This document shows, piece by piece, positions 9,596-18,068 of a DNA stretch of 64,000 nucleotides; the stretch's first letter is position 1, and the number at the start of each line of letters is the position of its first letter. Below the pieces are notes generated by a model. The model saw nothing but the letters and a program-made list of their open reading frames with translations. It had not been told where the DNA came from and ran no database searches. The stretch is taken from the NCBI RefSeq assembly GCF_003957375.1, contig NZ_CP025473.1, positions 2,257,501 to 2,321,500 of the forward strand, read 5' to 3'. This stretch comes from Enterococcus mundtii (GTDB taxonomy: Bacteria; Bacillota; Bacilli; Lactobacillales; Enterococcaceae). The translations under genes and the position numbers were made by a program.

Positions 9596-10429
9596 TCAAG
9601 AAGCAACGATGATTGCTTTCGACCATTTCATGGTGTAAAACAAACACATGGATAGCGCCAAGCAATTACCGACGATCGCGCTGATCACTGCAATCATCCC
9701 CTGAGTCTCATCAAATGAAAAAATAGTACTCACTAGTAGTGGATAGATATTCAACACGATAAAGAGCAATACACCTTGTAAAGATGCCGCACCAAATAGT
9801 TTTAAAAAATTCTTTCCGACATGCCCAATTTCTGTGTTCACTAAAGCGACAATCGGTAAAGGTGAGATACTCAAATAAAGATACATTTCCAAAAAGCGTA
9901 AAAAGATCAGCACTTGAGCAAGGACGCTAACAATGATCGATAGAATCAAGGGAACGAGTAAAATCATCAACAACACCATTTTTTCAAAAAAACCTAGCTG
10001 ATCGATCTGCTCCGTCACGTTGAAGATATCCATTGTCTGATCCGTCACACCTCGAATCTCCAATTGATTGATTCCTTGACTAACAAAAATACCTACATCC
10101 ATAATGGCATTGAGGAAAACCATCAAGTGGCGTAAAAGCAGTACGGTCAATCCGATTTTGATAAACAATGGCAAGAAAAGATCCAGTCCACCAAACTCTG
10201 ACTGCTTGCCGTATAGTCGATGTGCGAGTTGTTGAAATTCGATCAACAATAGAAAACCTAATAGTGAATAAGCAATAGGTTTGACGACACTTTCCATGAT
10301 CGTCACACTGTAACGATAGATTTCCGGCAGATAATGTTCGAGGTTTTGTAAAAGACTATTTTTATGATTCGTCGATAAACTTAATTGTTCTGCAATCGTT
10401 TGTAGTAAAAATTCGATCGCACCGTCCAT
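9596..10429 (-). CDS. VirB6/TrbL-like polytopic conjugation protein
   Basis: 277 aa from the ATG at 10429, which has GAGGAG about 10 nt upstream; an earlier Met (10471) overlaps the preceding gene and is rejected. At least six hydrophobic segments are visible (for example IAYSLLGFLLLIEFQ, IGLTVLLLRHLMVFLNAI, MVLLMILLVPLILSIIVSVLAQVL, LYLSISPLPIVALV, GVLLFIVLNIYPLLV, CLALSMCLFYTM). LSISPLPIVAL and GKNFLKLFGAASLQGV are typical of the TrbL/VirB6 proteins found between Maff2 and PrgI in Tn1549-type elements. It would form the inner membrane part of the channel. Confidence 0.8.
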   Translation of the reverse strand: MDGAIEFLLQTIAEQLSLSTNHKNSLLQNLEHYLPEIYRYSVTIMESVVKPIAYSLLGFLLLIEFQQLAHRLYGKQSEFGGLDLFLPLFIKIGLTVLLLRHLMVFLNAIMDVGIFVSQGINQLEIRGVTDQTMDIFNVTEQIDQLGFFEKMVLLMILLVPLILSIIVSVLAQVLIFLRFLEMYLYLSISPLPIVALVNTEIGHVGKNFLKLFGAASLQGVLLFIVLNIYPLLVSTIFSFDETQGMIAVISAIVGNCLALSMCLFYTMKWSKAIIVAS

Positions 10430-10442
10430 TCTTTTTCGCTCC

Positions 10443-10646
10443 TCACATTGAAATATTCGTGATCCACGCACCAGCAGCTAAAATCACTGCACCCCCAACG
10501 ATTTGAAAAATGGCATGTTGCATCCCTGGCCCATTATGCTCTTTGATTGCAACGCCTAATTGGATAATGCCCCAAACGGTCAGTAAGCTTCCTGCGGTGA
10601 TGATCCCATTGGAAAATAAAGACATTGCTTGATTGAAATAATCCAT
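10443..10646 (-). CDS. Maff2-family small membrane protein of conjugation system
   Basis: 67 aa with two hydrophobic helices (GIITAGSLLTVWGIIQLGVAI and GGAVILAAGAWITNISM) separated by a polar loop with NGPGMQHA. This fits the Maff2 family, small proteins encoded just upstream of trbL in Firmicute conjugative elements and possibly VirB2-like. No strong ribosome site precedes its ATG (AGCAGAAGCAA only), and the IS607-type element ends within about 20-40 nt upstream, so the insertion may have removed its native leader and affected its expression. It ends 13 nt before the VirB6-like start. Confidence 0.78.
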   Translation of the reverse strand: MDYFNQAMSLFSNGIITAGSLLTVWGIIQLGVAIKEHNGPGMQHAIFQIVGGAVILAAGAWITNISM

Positions 10647-10654
10647 TTGCTTCT

Positions 10655-10830
10655 GCTACTCAAAATATAGACAAATATATCTATATCGAGATTTCTTTAC
10701 TACTCACGTAGTTAGAAATTACTGTTTCATCGAATGCCGCCTCGTCACTTACACACTACTACGGTTTGTCTCATTCTCCACAGTCGTTAATTCCCGACTA
10801 AGCCATCGGTACATATGCAAAGTTCCGACC
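10655..10830 (-). ncRNA. Putative right end and guide-RNA (omega RNA) region of IS607-type element
   Basis: About 175 nt directly 3' of tnpB with no open frame. TnpB elements of the IS200/IS605 and IS607 groups transcribe a guide RNA covering the end of tnpB and the element's right end; by position this stretch should hold its scaffold and the boundary. Short dyads are visible (for example a GATATAGATATAT run near 10670-10690 and ACTACGTGAGTAGT near 10705-10718 on the minus strand). The exact end and the guide are not determined here. Confidence 0.4.
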
Positions 10831-12024
10831 TTATGCAATCACTTTGTATTCCTTCACATCTTTCAAATTCATGCTCGCATTATACTCTCTATCTGCTACA
10901 TATCCACAGTTCTCACAGCGATAGGTACGCTCAGATAGCTTTAAAGCTACTTTCTTATGCCCACATTCATGACATCGTTTCGAGCTAGGATAGAATCGAT
11001 CGACTAGTCTTAACTCAATATGATAGACTTTACATTTATCTGCTAATTTTTTACGAAAAGCATAGAAAGATTGCTCTCTCACAGCTTTTGAAAGATGCCG
11101 GTTTTTCATCATCCCCTTGACATTCAAATCTTCGATTGTGATATAAGCTGGTTTGGTTTTTACTAACTCTGACACAATTTTATTCGCTCTGTCCCTCCGG
11201 ATATCTGTCAACCGTTTATGAAGTTTTTGTACTTTCAAGACTTGTTTTCCAATATTTTTGCGAGTAGCTTCTCCTCTCTCCCCTTGATTTTCGTTGACAC
11301 CCTTTTTTTCGCTTTCGTATTTCCTCGACAGCTTGCATTGTTGTCGTTTTAATTGTTTTTCGATTTTACGAATTTTTCCTGATTTATTGATATTTTTATA
11401 GGTTTTCCCCGTGGAAAGAATCGCAAAATCTTTTAATCCTAAGTCGATACCCACGCCTTCGGTAGGAGTATCGTTCAGTACTTGAGCGGTACAGTCCTGT
11501 TCCACGATGACCGACAGGTAGTAGCGGTTTGCTTGTTGGCTGATGGTGCCACTCTTTATGCTATGTTTGTCATCGTGTTTAGGAATATAGACTTTTTCTT
11601 TCAGTTTTACCCAATTCAAAGAGGGAACTTTTATCCGATGACGCTCACAACGGATGATTGTCTTTTTATCGTTCTTTACGAAATACATCGATACATCTTG
11701 GTGCTTCTTCTTTTTAAATTTAGGAAAATTAGCTTTTCCTTGAAAAAACTTTCTAAAGGCTTTTTCTGTCTCCATAATCGCGTGTTTCGTTGACTTCGCA
11801 TAAACAGCTTTGATCCACAGCTTGTCTGGATGGTTCGGAATGTAGTCGTTATTCAACCACTTTGAAAAATCCATACCTGAGATAAATTTCCCACCTGATT
11901 TATAGACTTCTTGGTTGTGGTAAATATAAAAGTTCTTTACAAAACAAGCAACACCAATGGTTCGATTAATGATTTCTTTTTGTTCTTCTGTTGGAAGAAT
12001 TTCTGTTTTGTACGCCACTAACAT
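10831..12024 (-). CDS. tnpB: TnpB RNA-guided endonuclease of IS607-type element
   Basis: 397 aa. TnpB proteins are RuvC-type nucleases guided by an RNA from the element's end and are ancestors of Cas12. All three RuvC acidic residues are present: Asp in GVGIDLGLKDFAIL (about 194), Glu in YITIEDLNVKGMM (about 298) and Asp in YVADREYNASMNL (about 378). A four-Cys zinc finger (CHEC ... CENC, about 351-373) and the N-terminal helix-turn-helix segment (TEEQKEIINRTIGVACFVKNF) are also intact. ATG at 12024 is chosen because AAGGTGA lies 7 nt before it; the coding region begins just after or within the end of the tnpA remnant, as in IS607. It looks functional while its transposase is dead. Confidence 0.92.
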   Translation of the reverse strand: MLVAYKTEILPTEEQKEIINRTIGVACFVKNFYIYHNQEVYKSGGKFISGMDFSKWLNNDYIPNHPDKLWIKAVYAKSTKHAIMETEKAFRKFFQGKANFPKFKKKKHQDVSMYFVKNDKKTIIRCERHRIKVPSLNWVKLKEKVYIPKHDDKHSIKSGTISQQANRYYLSVIVEQDCTAQVLNDTPTEGVGIDLGLKDFAILSTGKTYKNINKSGKIRKIEKQLKRQQCKLSRKYESEKKGVNENQGERGEATRKNIGKQVLKVQKLHKRLTDIRRDRANKIVSELVKTKPAYITIEDLNVKGMMKNRHLSKAVREQSFYAFRKKLADKCKVYHIELRLVDRFYPSSKRCHECGHKKVALKLSERTYRCENCGYVADREYNASMNLKDVKEYKVIA

Positions 12025-12029
12025 CTTTA

Positions 12030-12680
12030 TCACCTTCAATCTCATCTTTATACTTACGTAGTTCCATAAATACGGAAACTAAAAACGTGAATGATTGAAA
12101 TTAAATCTTCAACTAATTCCTGTTGTGGCTATAATCTGGGTTATACCATACAATAATCGTCATACGAAACTTTGCCCATGTTTTTACAAACCAATCATAC
12201 CTACCCCGTACAAATCTATCTTTGGATGTGATATAAATGGTGTCTATGTTTCCCACCATTACTTCGTCTAACAACATACTCCATTTTTTGCGCTTGTAAT
12301 TAAGACCACTCACTGCCAATATGCTCAAATACATCATCTAAATTTATGCCTTTCCCATTTACATAATTTCTCAAAAACTACACTTGATTGTTCAAGTCAT
12401 CTTTTTGTCCGACACTAGACACTTGAGCGTAAGCAATGTTCTTTTTGCCACTTGTTTTATCGCCTTTGATGTAAGTTAAATACTGGTCTTCTGTATACTA
12501 TCTTCGATTTTTTGGTGTCCGATGTGCTTTTAACATATCATCGTTAGCCCAACATTGTAGCGTTTGCACAGAAACCCCTAATCTTTCTGCCATAAGCTTT
12601 GGTGCTCCATCGTTATTTCTCCCCTCATAAAAACCACAGCGCATAAAACTACTTTTGCGTATATTTGTGTAAAAAATCAC
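12030..12680 (-). pseudogene. tnpA: Degraded IS607 TnpA (serine recombinase)
   Basis: Conceptual translation of the minus strand from about 12680 gives, in order, a MerR-like helix-turn-helix (MAERLGVSVQTLQCWAND and HRTPKNRR), a linker, the start of the serine resolvase domain (NIAYAQVSSVGQKDDLNNQV) with the catalytic Ser, then LNYKRKKWSMLLDEV and IDTIYITSKDRFVRGRYDWF, and a final LVEDLISIIHVFSFRIYG. These are the landmarks of IS607 transposases. In-frame stops after NRR and after NNQV, a frameshift around 12300 and another near 12120 break it. The first MerR residues are also missing or altered. It cannot make active recombinase, so the element is probably immobile unless helped in trans. 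Confidence 0.85.
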
Positions 12681-12702
12681 TGCTGTTTAGTTTCGTTTCT
12701 CC

Positions 12703-14340
12703 TTATTCGCTCAATTTCTCTGATATTTCTGGATTATTTTCTTGAATAATGACATGAAAAGATACTGTCGTTTCTGTAAATGTATCTTTGACCGTCAAAT
12801 AAACAGGGTAGGTTCCAGATATATCCCAAGCGATTTCTTCTACGATCTCAACATCTTCTATTCCTATACTCTCTTCACGATCCGACACGGAGATTCCTGC
12901 TAATAAATCTGGCTTTTCTTCGCCTACAATGATTTTCTTATCCTCTATTCCAGAAAATACAGGTGGTTCATTGATTATTTGGATGCTCCCAAAGGTTTTG
13001 GTGAGCTCCCCATGTGTATCTTGGACTTGAAGAGGAAAACGATAGGTATTTAATCGGGAAGTGTCGATTTTCTCCCAAAAAGGCAGATCGATTGCCACAT
13101 GTAATTGCTCAACCGGATCTTCACGATCTGCAAGAACTAGTTTTGCTAAATAGCTTTCTTTATTCAGTTCACTAAATACAGGAAGAGTCATATGCGTATT
13201 TGTAATCGTCGGCGCTTCATTTGTTAAGTGAACACGGATCGTACGCTCTGCCGCTCGTTTGCCATACCGATCAACGACATTCCCAATTCTTACGAAGTAG
13301 TTTCCTGGTACATATGGGACAAGATCGGATGCCAAGATATTGTCTGAGGTAAGGTTGATCGCACCATCTTCTTGATCATTTGCGGAGAAATAATCAAATA
13401 AAGAGAATGATTGATCAACAGGTAAAACGAGCTGATTCGGCCCACTGATTATCGGTGCTTCATTGGTGATCGTAATATTACTTATCAGCTTGGTATTTGC
13501 TCCAAATTGATCAGTCACAGAATAAATCACTTCATAACTGCCTTCTTGTTCTGTTTGGAGTGTGGTTTGTACTTGCACCTCTGACGTCAATTCACCATCT
13601 TCTTCATCATGAGCGGAAATGCCAGCTAATAAGTCAATACTTGAACCAATCGTGATGTGGGGACTTTGTCTTACTTGCTGAATGATCGGAGAGTGATTAA
13701 ACAGAAAGGTGACTGTCGCAACACTCACTTTCCCTTTTGAATCAATTGCTGTGATCTGCATCACTTGGTAGCCAGATTCATTAGGATTGACGGGCGTATA
13801 GTGGATCACTGGAACGGGATCACTTCCTTGAACAACAGTAAAATAGGCAAAGGGATCAATCACTGTTCCTCTTGGTAAGATCTGCAATGGAGCATTTGCA
13901 TGCACGTAGGGACTTTGCCAATGATCATCGCTCTTTGGAATTGCTACAACCTCCGATAGTATAACTTTTTGTTCGTCTTCTGCGTGGCGATGTGTGAGAT
14001 TGCTTCTTGATACTGGATTTTCCAGACTTTGAGGTACTGTTGTTGCTTCGAGATAAGCGATCCTCAGCTGATTGGTTTCATCCTTGATCGTTGCTTCAGC
14101 GGGGAGAGCTAATGGTTTTCGAAATTGAGAAGCAAACTTAAACAACTGAGAAGCGTTCTCTTCTTTTTTCAGATGACTCTCTTCTGTTGTCTCCACTCTG
14201 ACCTGTTTCATCCTGCTTGAAGCAGGGCCAGCTGTTGGTGGCACTTCTGTTTGTTGTGTTTTACAGCCACTGACGAACAAAACAACTGAACAACTGAATA
14301 TGAACAAGCCAAATCTCATGTATTTTTTCCTTTTAGTCAT
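12703..14340 (-). CDS. Lipoprotein with tandem Ig-like domains, secretion island
   Basis: 545 aa. The N-terminus MTKRKKYMRFGLFIFSCS leads to a lipobox VSGC (Cys 26), so it is anchored to the outer face of the membrane. From about residue 150 on there are four or five repeats of ~85-90 residues of bacterial Ig/cadherin-like type, each with an NEAP or similar entry (NHSPIIQ, NEAPIISG, NEAPTITN, NEPPVFSG) and a D(Q/R)(E)ED(G/P) turn (AHDEEDGELTSE, NDQEDGAINL, DREDPVEQL), as in HYR/DUF5011-type domains. The first ~125 residues are unrelated. Its start overlaps the stop of the adhesin gene by 8 nt, so the two are coupled. Probably a surface partner of the adhesin or channel; no enzyme motif is seen. 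Confidence 0.82.
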   Translation of the reverse strand: MTKRKKYMRFGLFIFSCSVVLFVSGCKTQQTEVPPTAGPASSRMKQVRVETTEESHLKKEENASQLFKFASQFRKPLALPAEATIKDETNQLRIAYLEATTVPQSLENPVSRSNLTHRHAEDEQKVILSEVVAIPKSDDHWQSPYVHANAPLQILPRGTVIDPFAYFTVVQGSDPVPVIHYTPVNPNESGYQVMQITAIDSKGKVSVATVTFLFNHSPIIQQVRQSPHITIGSSIDLLAGISAHDEEDGELTSEVQVQTTLQTEQEGSYEVIYSVTDQFGANTKLISNITITNEAPIISGPNQLVLPVDQSFSLFDYFSANDQEDGAINLTSDNILASDLVPYVPGNYFVRIGNVVDRYGKRAAERTIRVHLTNEAPTITNTHMTLPVFSELNKESYLAKLVLADREDPVEQLHVAIDLPFWEKIDTSRLNTYRFPLQVQDTHGELTKTFGSIQIINEPPVFSGIEDKKIIVGEEKPDLLAGISVSDREESIGIEDVEIVEEIAWDISGTYPVYLTVKDTFTETTVSFHVIIQENNPEISEKLSE

Positions 14341-17300
14341 TTAAACCACCCTTTTTTTGTTGATAGATCAAAACACCACCCACTCCTAGAAACAAGCTAC
14401 CTATCCCTACTAGATAAACAGAAGTACGACTATTCGTTTTAGGTAAATTACGAGTATTTTCCTGCTTTTTCGCTTCTTCTTTTTCCCCGTTTTTTGGTAT
14501 ATTGAAATGAACAGTCTGCTCTTGATTCGTCAGATCATCTTCACGTGCAACCTCATTTTCTTGTTCAGATTTGTAGTACAAAATATGAGTGGCAATCAAC
14601 TGATCATTGGCTTTTAGCGTATTGGCTTTTAGTTCAAGAAAAACTTCAAACTGATCTTCTTTACTCTTTGCTGTGTAGGGTGAAATTGCTTCGTTGATGA
14701 GTTCTCCGGTCTCACCTTTTCGGTACTGGGTCACTACGGTATACGTATGACCGATTTCAATGGCTGCTCCTTTGATCCAGACTACGTCTTTCAATTGGTT
14801 GTCTTTGGTTGGGTCAAGCTCCTTGCTTCCATCGAGGGATGTGAACAAACTCGTCAATGCTAATTTTTCGCGTTCGTTATAGGCTTCTAATACGATCAAT
14901 TCTCCGTCTTTTTCAACAGTTACTGAAAAATCTAAAGGTTCTTCTAATGGTAAATACCCTTCTAATGATTTTCCTTCAATAAATTGATAGGTCCCATAGG
15001 GCAAATCGCTTACTTCGATTCTTCCCTCATCATCCGTGAGATATTCTTCAATAAATTGAAGGATATCCTCGCCATTGTCTGCTCTTTCTACCTGATATAG
15101 GCCAAATGGTACTTGCGCCAAAGGTTGTTCATTCAACCGATCTCGTTTGATCAACTCAATGGATTGTCTTGCTAAACGGTTAGGGACTTCTAAGCGAATC
15201 AATGCACTATGATTTTCCGCTGTTACACCGAAAATCAATGGTTCTTCTAACGGGAGATAGCCTTCTGGCGCTTTGACCTCATGAAGCTCATAGCGATCCA
15301 CGCCCCAAGGTAAGCTCCCAGTTGTCACTAACTCCCCTTTTTGATTCGTTTCAAAAATCTCAGTTTTTTCTGTATCATTCGGACGCGTCATTACTACAAA
15401 TGCCCCTTGTCCATCATTCGCCCAAGTATCAAAAATCTTAAATTGTGCGCCAGCATAGGGAATTTGTTGTCCTGTTTCTTGATCGATCTTGATGAGATGT
15501 ACGCGTGATTCGATGATTTCATCTTCTAATAAAAAGAAATGTGTATAACCTTCTTCACTGATCGTCACTTCAAATGGTTCAATGAGTAAATAGCCATCCG
15601 TTCCTTTTGTTTCAGTGATCGTATACGTATCATAGGGTAAATCTATAAATTTAAAGTAGCCGTTTTTTTCAGTGACTTGGACATATTCTTTTCCTGTGGT
15701 ATGAGCAGTGGCTGTTAGTTCGATTCCTTCGAGTGGTGGTTTATGATTCGTTTGATTGGTTGTTAATGCGTGTAAAATTTCGAAGATAGAAGTGGGGATA
15801 AGAGGTTTTGAACCAAATTTATATCCTTCAACATGACCCTTGATGACGCGATCAGTGACTGTTTTGCTATGAACAGCCACCGTTTCATTTTGCCCTGCGT
15901 AAGTCAAATGTATAGGATAGATTGTCGGATCTAAGTGATAACCTTTCGGTGGAATGGTCTCTTGTAAATAATAGGTTCCTAGTTTTAACCCTTTTAGCTC
16001 AGCTGATGCACTTCCATTAACCTCTTCCATCGTCAATTCCGCAACTGTTTCTCCGTCTTTGTCCGTTAATTGATACACAGCTCCGATCAATTGGGCACCT
16101 CCTTGAGGCTGATTGCCTGTTTCTGCATCTTCTTTGATGACCTTCAAATTAGCTGTCTGTTCTTGATTAGCTAACGTGATACTCGTCAATTCATTCACTT
16201 TGACAGTGACAATCTGGGGCGTTGGATTTAAAACGTAGCCTTCTGGCGCTTTGATTTCTTGAATCGTAACGACCGTATCAACGAGTAGATCATGCCAAAT
16301 AGCAACACCATCAGAATCTGTCGTCAATTCTTTCATCTGTCCATCCGCAGTCGTGAAACGAAAAACGGCGCCTACTAATGGTTGTTTTGTTTGTTGATCG
16401 ACTTTGCGGATACCAGCATGTCCATATTTTTGCACGCGTAACTGAAAGGAGGTTCTTGTCAGCTGTGGCACTCTACCGACTACCATATTTTGTGTATAAG
16501 GATGTTGGTACACGATGATTGCTCCTTGATAACTACTGGGGATATGATAATCAAATGCGATCTCACTTGTCGCCGGTGCCTCTTTCGATGCAGTGACTGT
16601 TACTTGATTTCCTTGCTTTTCAATGGTTACTCCATTGATTTGTTGAACAGGCGATGAGCTATAATTTGAAAATGCTCCTGTTGTGTCGGTCAACGTTTGC
16701 CTTTCGCCAGCTTTTATATCCAATATTTGTCCATCAAAACTCGGTTGGGTATAAAACCGTTCCACTTGTTCCATCACTGTTCGTTTGAACGTTTGGTAAT
16801 CGTTCATTGTCAAAATACCAGAAATACTGGTGGGGGTGATTCCTTGTTGCTCCCAAGCAAGGAGTTGAGTCATTAATTCTTTTTCCATCGTATAGTTTGT
16901 CGCAATCACCCCATAGTATTTGATCAAAGAAATTTTCTTCAATAATTCTGTGTTTTGAATACTTGAAGTATACCCGCTATTTTCTCCGATATTCAGCGCT
17001 ACTCCTTGTTCCAGACAAAGCGCAATCTCTCCCTTCACTCGCTTGCCGTACCAACCAATTTCTCTGCCACCATTAGATAGATGGATATCGATATGAGGGA
17101 TATGGATCGCTGGATCAACAACGACACTTTCATTTGCAAATGGATCAGCCAATCTTGGAGAATATTCATGGATCACCGCTTCAATATAATTCGTCGAGCC
17201 AATAGTAATCAATTTCCCATTGGTCCTTTGGACTAATTGATAGTTTTTTTTGAAACTTGTCCAGCTATTATCCTGTGGGATTGATTGTTCAGCTGTACGT

Positions 17301-17455
17301 ATAGTTTGATTGGAATCAGATGCAGTGATTTGTTGATACATGGGTAGGTCAGGCAATGTTTCTGCCGAGACTGGTCTCACTTTCATTTGAAAAAAAATAG
17401 TGATTATAATAATGATTGGTAGAATCAAAAATAGTGATTCAGAGGATTTCTTCAT
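14333..17455 (-). CDS. LPXTG-type surface adhesin with thioester, five Cna_B and VaFE domains
   Basis: 1040 aa from the ATG at 17455 (AAAGGAG 7 nt upstream). Signal peptide LFLILPIIIIITIFFQM. Residues ~80-260 form a thioester domain: Cys in EIALCLEQG (about 147) and Gln in LMTQLLAWEQQG (about 197) are the usual crosslink pair, giving covalent binding to host or partner surfaces. Five Cna_B/SpaA-like domains follow (starts such as GIRKVDQQTKQPLVGA, LKVIKEDAETGN, VHLIKIDQETGQ, IELIKRDRLNEQ) with isopeptide-type EIKAPEGY/EVKAPEGY ends. A VaFE-like (Thr-Gln ester) module comes next, then the sortase signal LPKTN (variant of LPXTG), a membrane segment and a charged tail. VaFE proteins are common adhesins of Gram-positive conjugative elements. 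First gene of the island. Confidence 0.9.
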   Translation of the reverse strand: MKKSSESLFLILPIIIIITIFFQMKVRPVSAETLPDLPMYQQITASDSNQTIRTAEQSIPQDNSWTSFKKNYQLVQRTNGKLITIGSTNYIEAVIHEYSPRLADPFANESVVVDPAIHIPHIDIHLSNGGREIGWYGKRVKGEIALCLEQGVALNIGENSGYTSSIQNTELLKKISLIKYYGVIATNYTMEKELMTQLLAWEQQGITPTSISGILTMNDYQTFKRTVMEQVERFYTQPSFDGQILDIKAGERQTLTDTTGAFSNYSSSPVQQINGVTIEKQGNQVTVTASKEAPATSEIAFDYHIPSSYQGAIIVYQHPYTQNMVVGRVPQLTRTSFQLRVQKYGHAGIRKVDQQTKQPLVGAVFRFTTADGQMKELTTDSDGVAIWHDLLVDTVVTIQEIKAPEGYVLNPTPQIVTVKVNELTSITLANQEQTANLKVIKEDAETGNQPQGGAQLIGAVYQLTDKDGETVAELTMEEVNGSASAELKGLKLGTYYLQETIPPKGYHLDPTIYPIHLTYAGQNETVAVHSKTVTDRVIKGHVEGYKFGSKPLIPTSIFEILHALTTNQTNHKPPLEGIELTATAHTTGKEYVQVTEKNGYFKFIDLPYDTYTITETKGTDGYLLIEPFEVTISEEGYTHFFLLEDEIIESRVHLIKIDQETGQQIPYAGAQFKIFDTWANDGQGAFVVMTRPNDTEKTEIFETNQKGELVTTGSLPWGVDRYELHEVKAPEGYLPLEEPLIFGVTAENHSALIRLEVPNRLARQSIELIKRDRLNEQPLAQVPFGLYQVERADNGEDILQFIEEYLTDDEGRIEVSDLPYGTYQFIEGKSLEGYLPLEEPLDFSVTVEKDGELIVLEAYNEREKLALTSLFTSLDGSKELDPTKDNQLKDVVWIKGAAIEIGHTYTVVTQYRKGETGELINEAISPYTAKSKEDQFEVFLELKANTLKANDQLIATHILYYKSEQENEVAREDDLTNQEQTVHFNIPKNGEKEEAKKQENTRNLPKTNSRTSVYLVGIGSLFLGVGGVLIYQQKKGGLND

Positions 17456-17564
17456 TCTTTGACTCCTTTCATTAGTGGAATAAATCAACTGGGAACATGT
17501 GCCCTTCTCGTCGCACCTCCTTCACTATATAATTACGATTTTGTCGAAATTCTCCCCAAAAAAA

Positions 17565-17600
17565 ATAGAAAAAAACGACCAATCAATTGATTGGTCGTTG
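17565..17600 (-). terminator. Rho-independent terminator of second mannitol locus
   Basis: Perfect hairpin, arms AACGACCAATCAA and TTGATTGGTCGTT at 17574-17599, followed on the minus strand by a run of T. It lies 12 nt past the stop of mtlF2 and upstream of the adhesin gene, separating the mannitol locus from the secretion island. Confidence 0.9.
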
Positions 17601-17611
17601 CGTATTTTACG

Positions 17612-18055
17612 TCAAAACTCCTCAGCTTGTTTTAAGATTTGTTGGATTTCCTCTACTGTTTGGGCATCGCTCAATGCCATCACTTGATCGACATCGGAAC
17701 AAAAAAAGGCAAGTTCTTGTAAACTTGTTAATTGTTGGTTTTCTCGCATGATCACTGCAAATAAAATCGTTGCGATTTTCTTTTCATCATCGATACCAAA
17801 GTCAACACCATCAGGTACTTGGAACAAAAAAATACCTTCTTCAACGATCTGTTCATCTTTTGCTTTTCCATGAGGAAGTGCCACAAAGTTGCCGATATAG
17901 ACACTTGCTGCTTCTTGACGAGCAACCATCGCATCGATATATTCCTTTTGGATGACTCCTTTTTCAAGCAGTTGTTCACCAATCTGCTGAATGGCTTCTT
18001 CCCAGCTACCAAACTGTTGGTTCAACCAAATATGTTCAGATGACATCTCAAGCAT
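17612..18055 (-). CDS. Second mannitol/fructose-type PTS EIIA component (MtlF paralogue)
   Basis: 147 aa PTS_EIIA_2 protein. The active His is in GNFVALPHGKAKDEQ (about residue 68), and FQVPDGVDFGIDDEKKIATILFAV matches the mtlF at 806 closely in layout; overall the two are related but clearly divergent. ATG at 18055 has GGGGG about 8 nt upstream; a TTG one codon earlier is less likely. Last gene of mtlA2-mtlR-mtlF2, 11-14 nt after the regulator, with a terminator just beyond. Unlike the first locus there is no dehydrogenase gene behind it. Confidence 0.88.
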   Translation of the reverse strand: MLEMSSEHIWLNQQFGSWEEAIQQIGEQLLEKGVIQKEYIDAMVARQEAASVYIGNFVALPHGKAKDEQIVEEGIFLFQVPDGVDFGIDDEKKIATILFAVIMRENQQLTSLQELAFFCSDVDQVMALSDAQTVEEIQQILKQAEEF

Positions 18056-18068
18056 CAATAGAGCCCCC

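Larger units (their letters stand above)
10655..12695 (-). mobile_element. IS607-type insertion element with degraded tnpA and intact tnpB
   Basis: A unit of about 2 kb inserted between the lipoprotein gene and the Maff2-like gene of the secretion operon. It carries, in IS607 order, a serine-recombinase tnpA (broken by stops and frameshifts) followed by an overlapping tnpB (intact). Ends are approximate: the left limit falls within the 20 nt after the lipoprotein stop (12703) and the right limit within about 20-40 nt of the Maff2-like start. IS607 elements make no target duplication, so the borders cannot be set by repeats. Confidence 0.75.

Noticed and set aside
11482-11793. 103-codon frame on the plus strand inside tnpB
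   Set aside because: It lies opposite a gene with intact RuvC motifs, has no ribosome site and no recognisable domain.
12113-12680. Short frames of 60-74 codons read as separate genes
   Set aside because: Their translations are consecutive parts of one IS607 TnpA, broken by stops and frameshifts; they are annotated as a single pseudogene.
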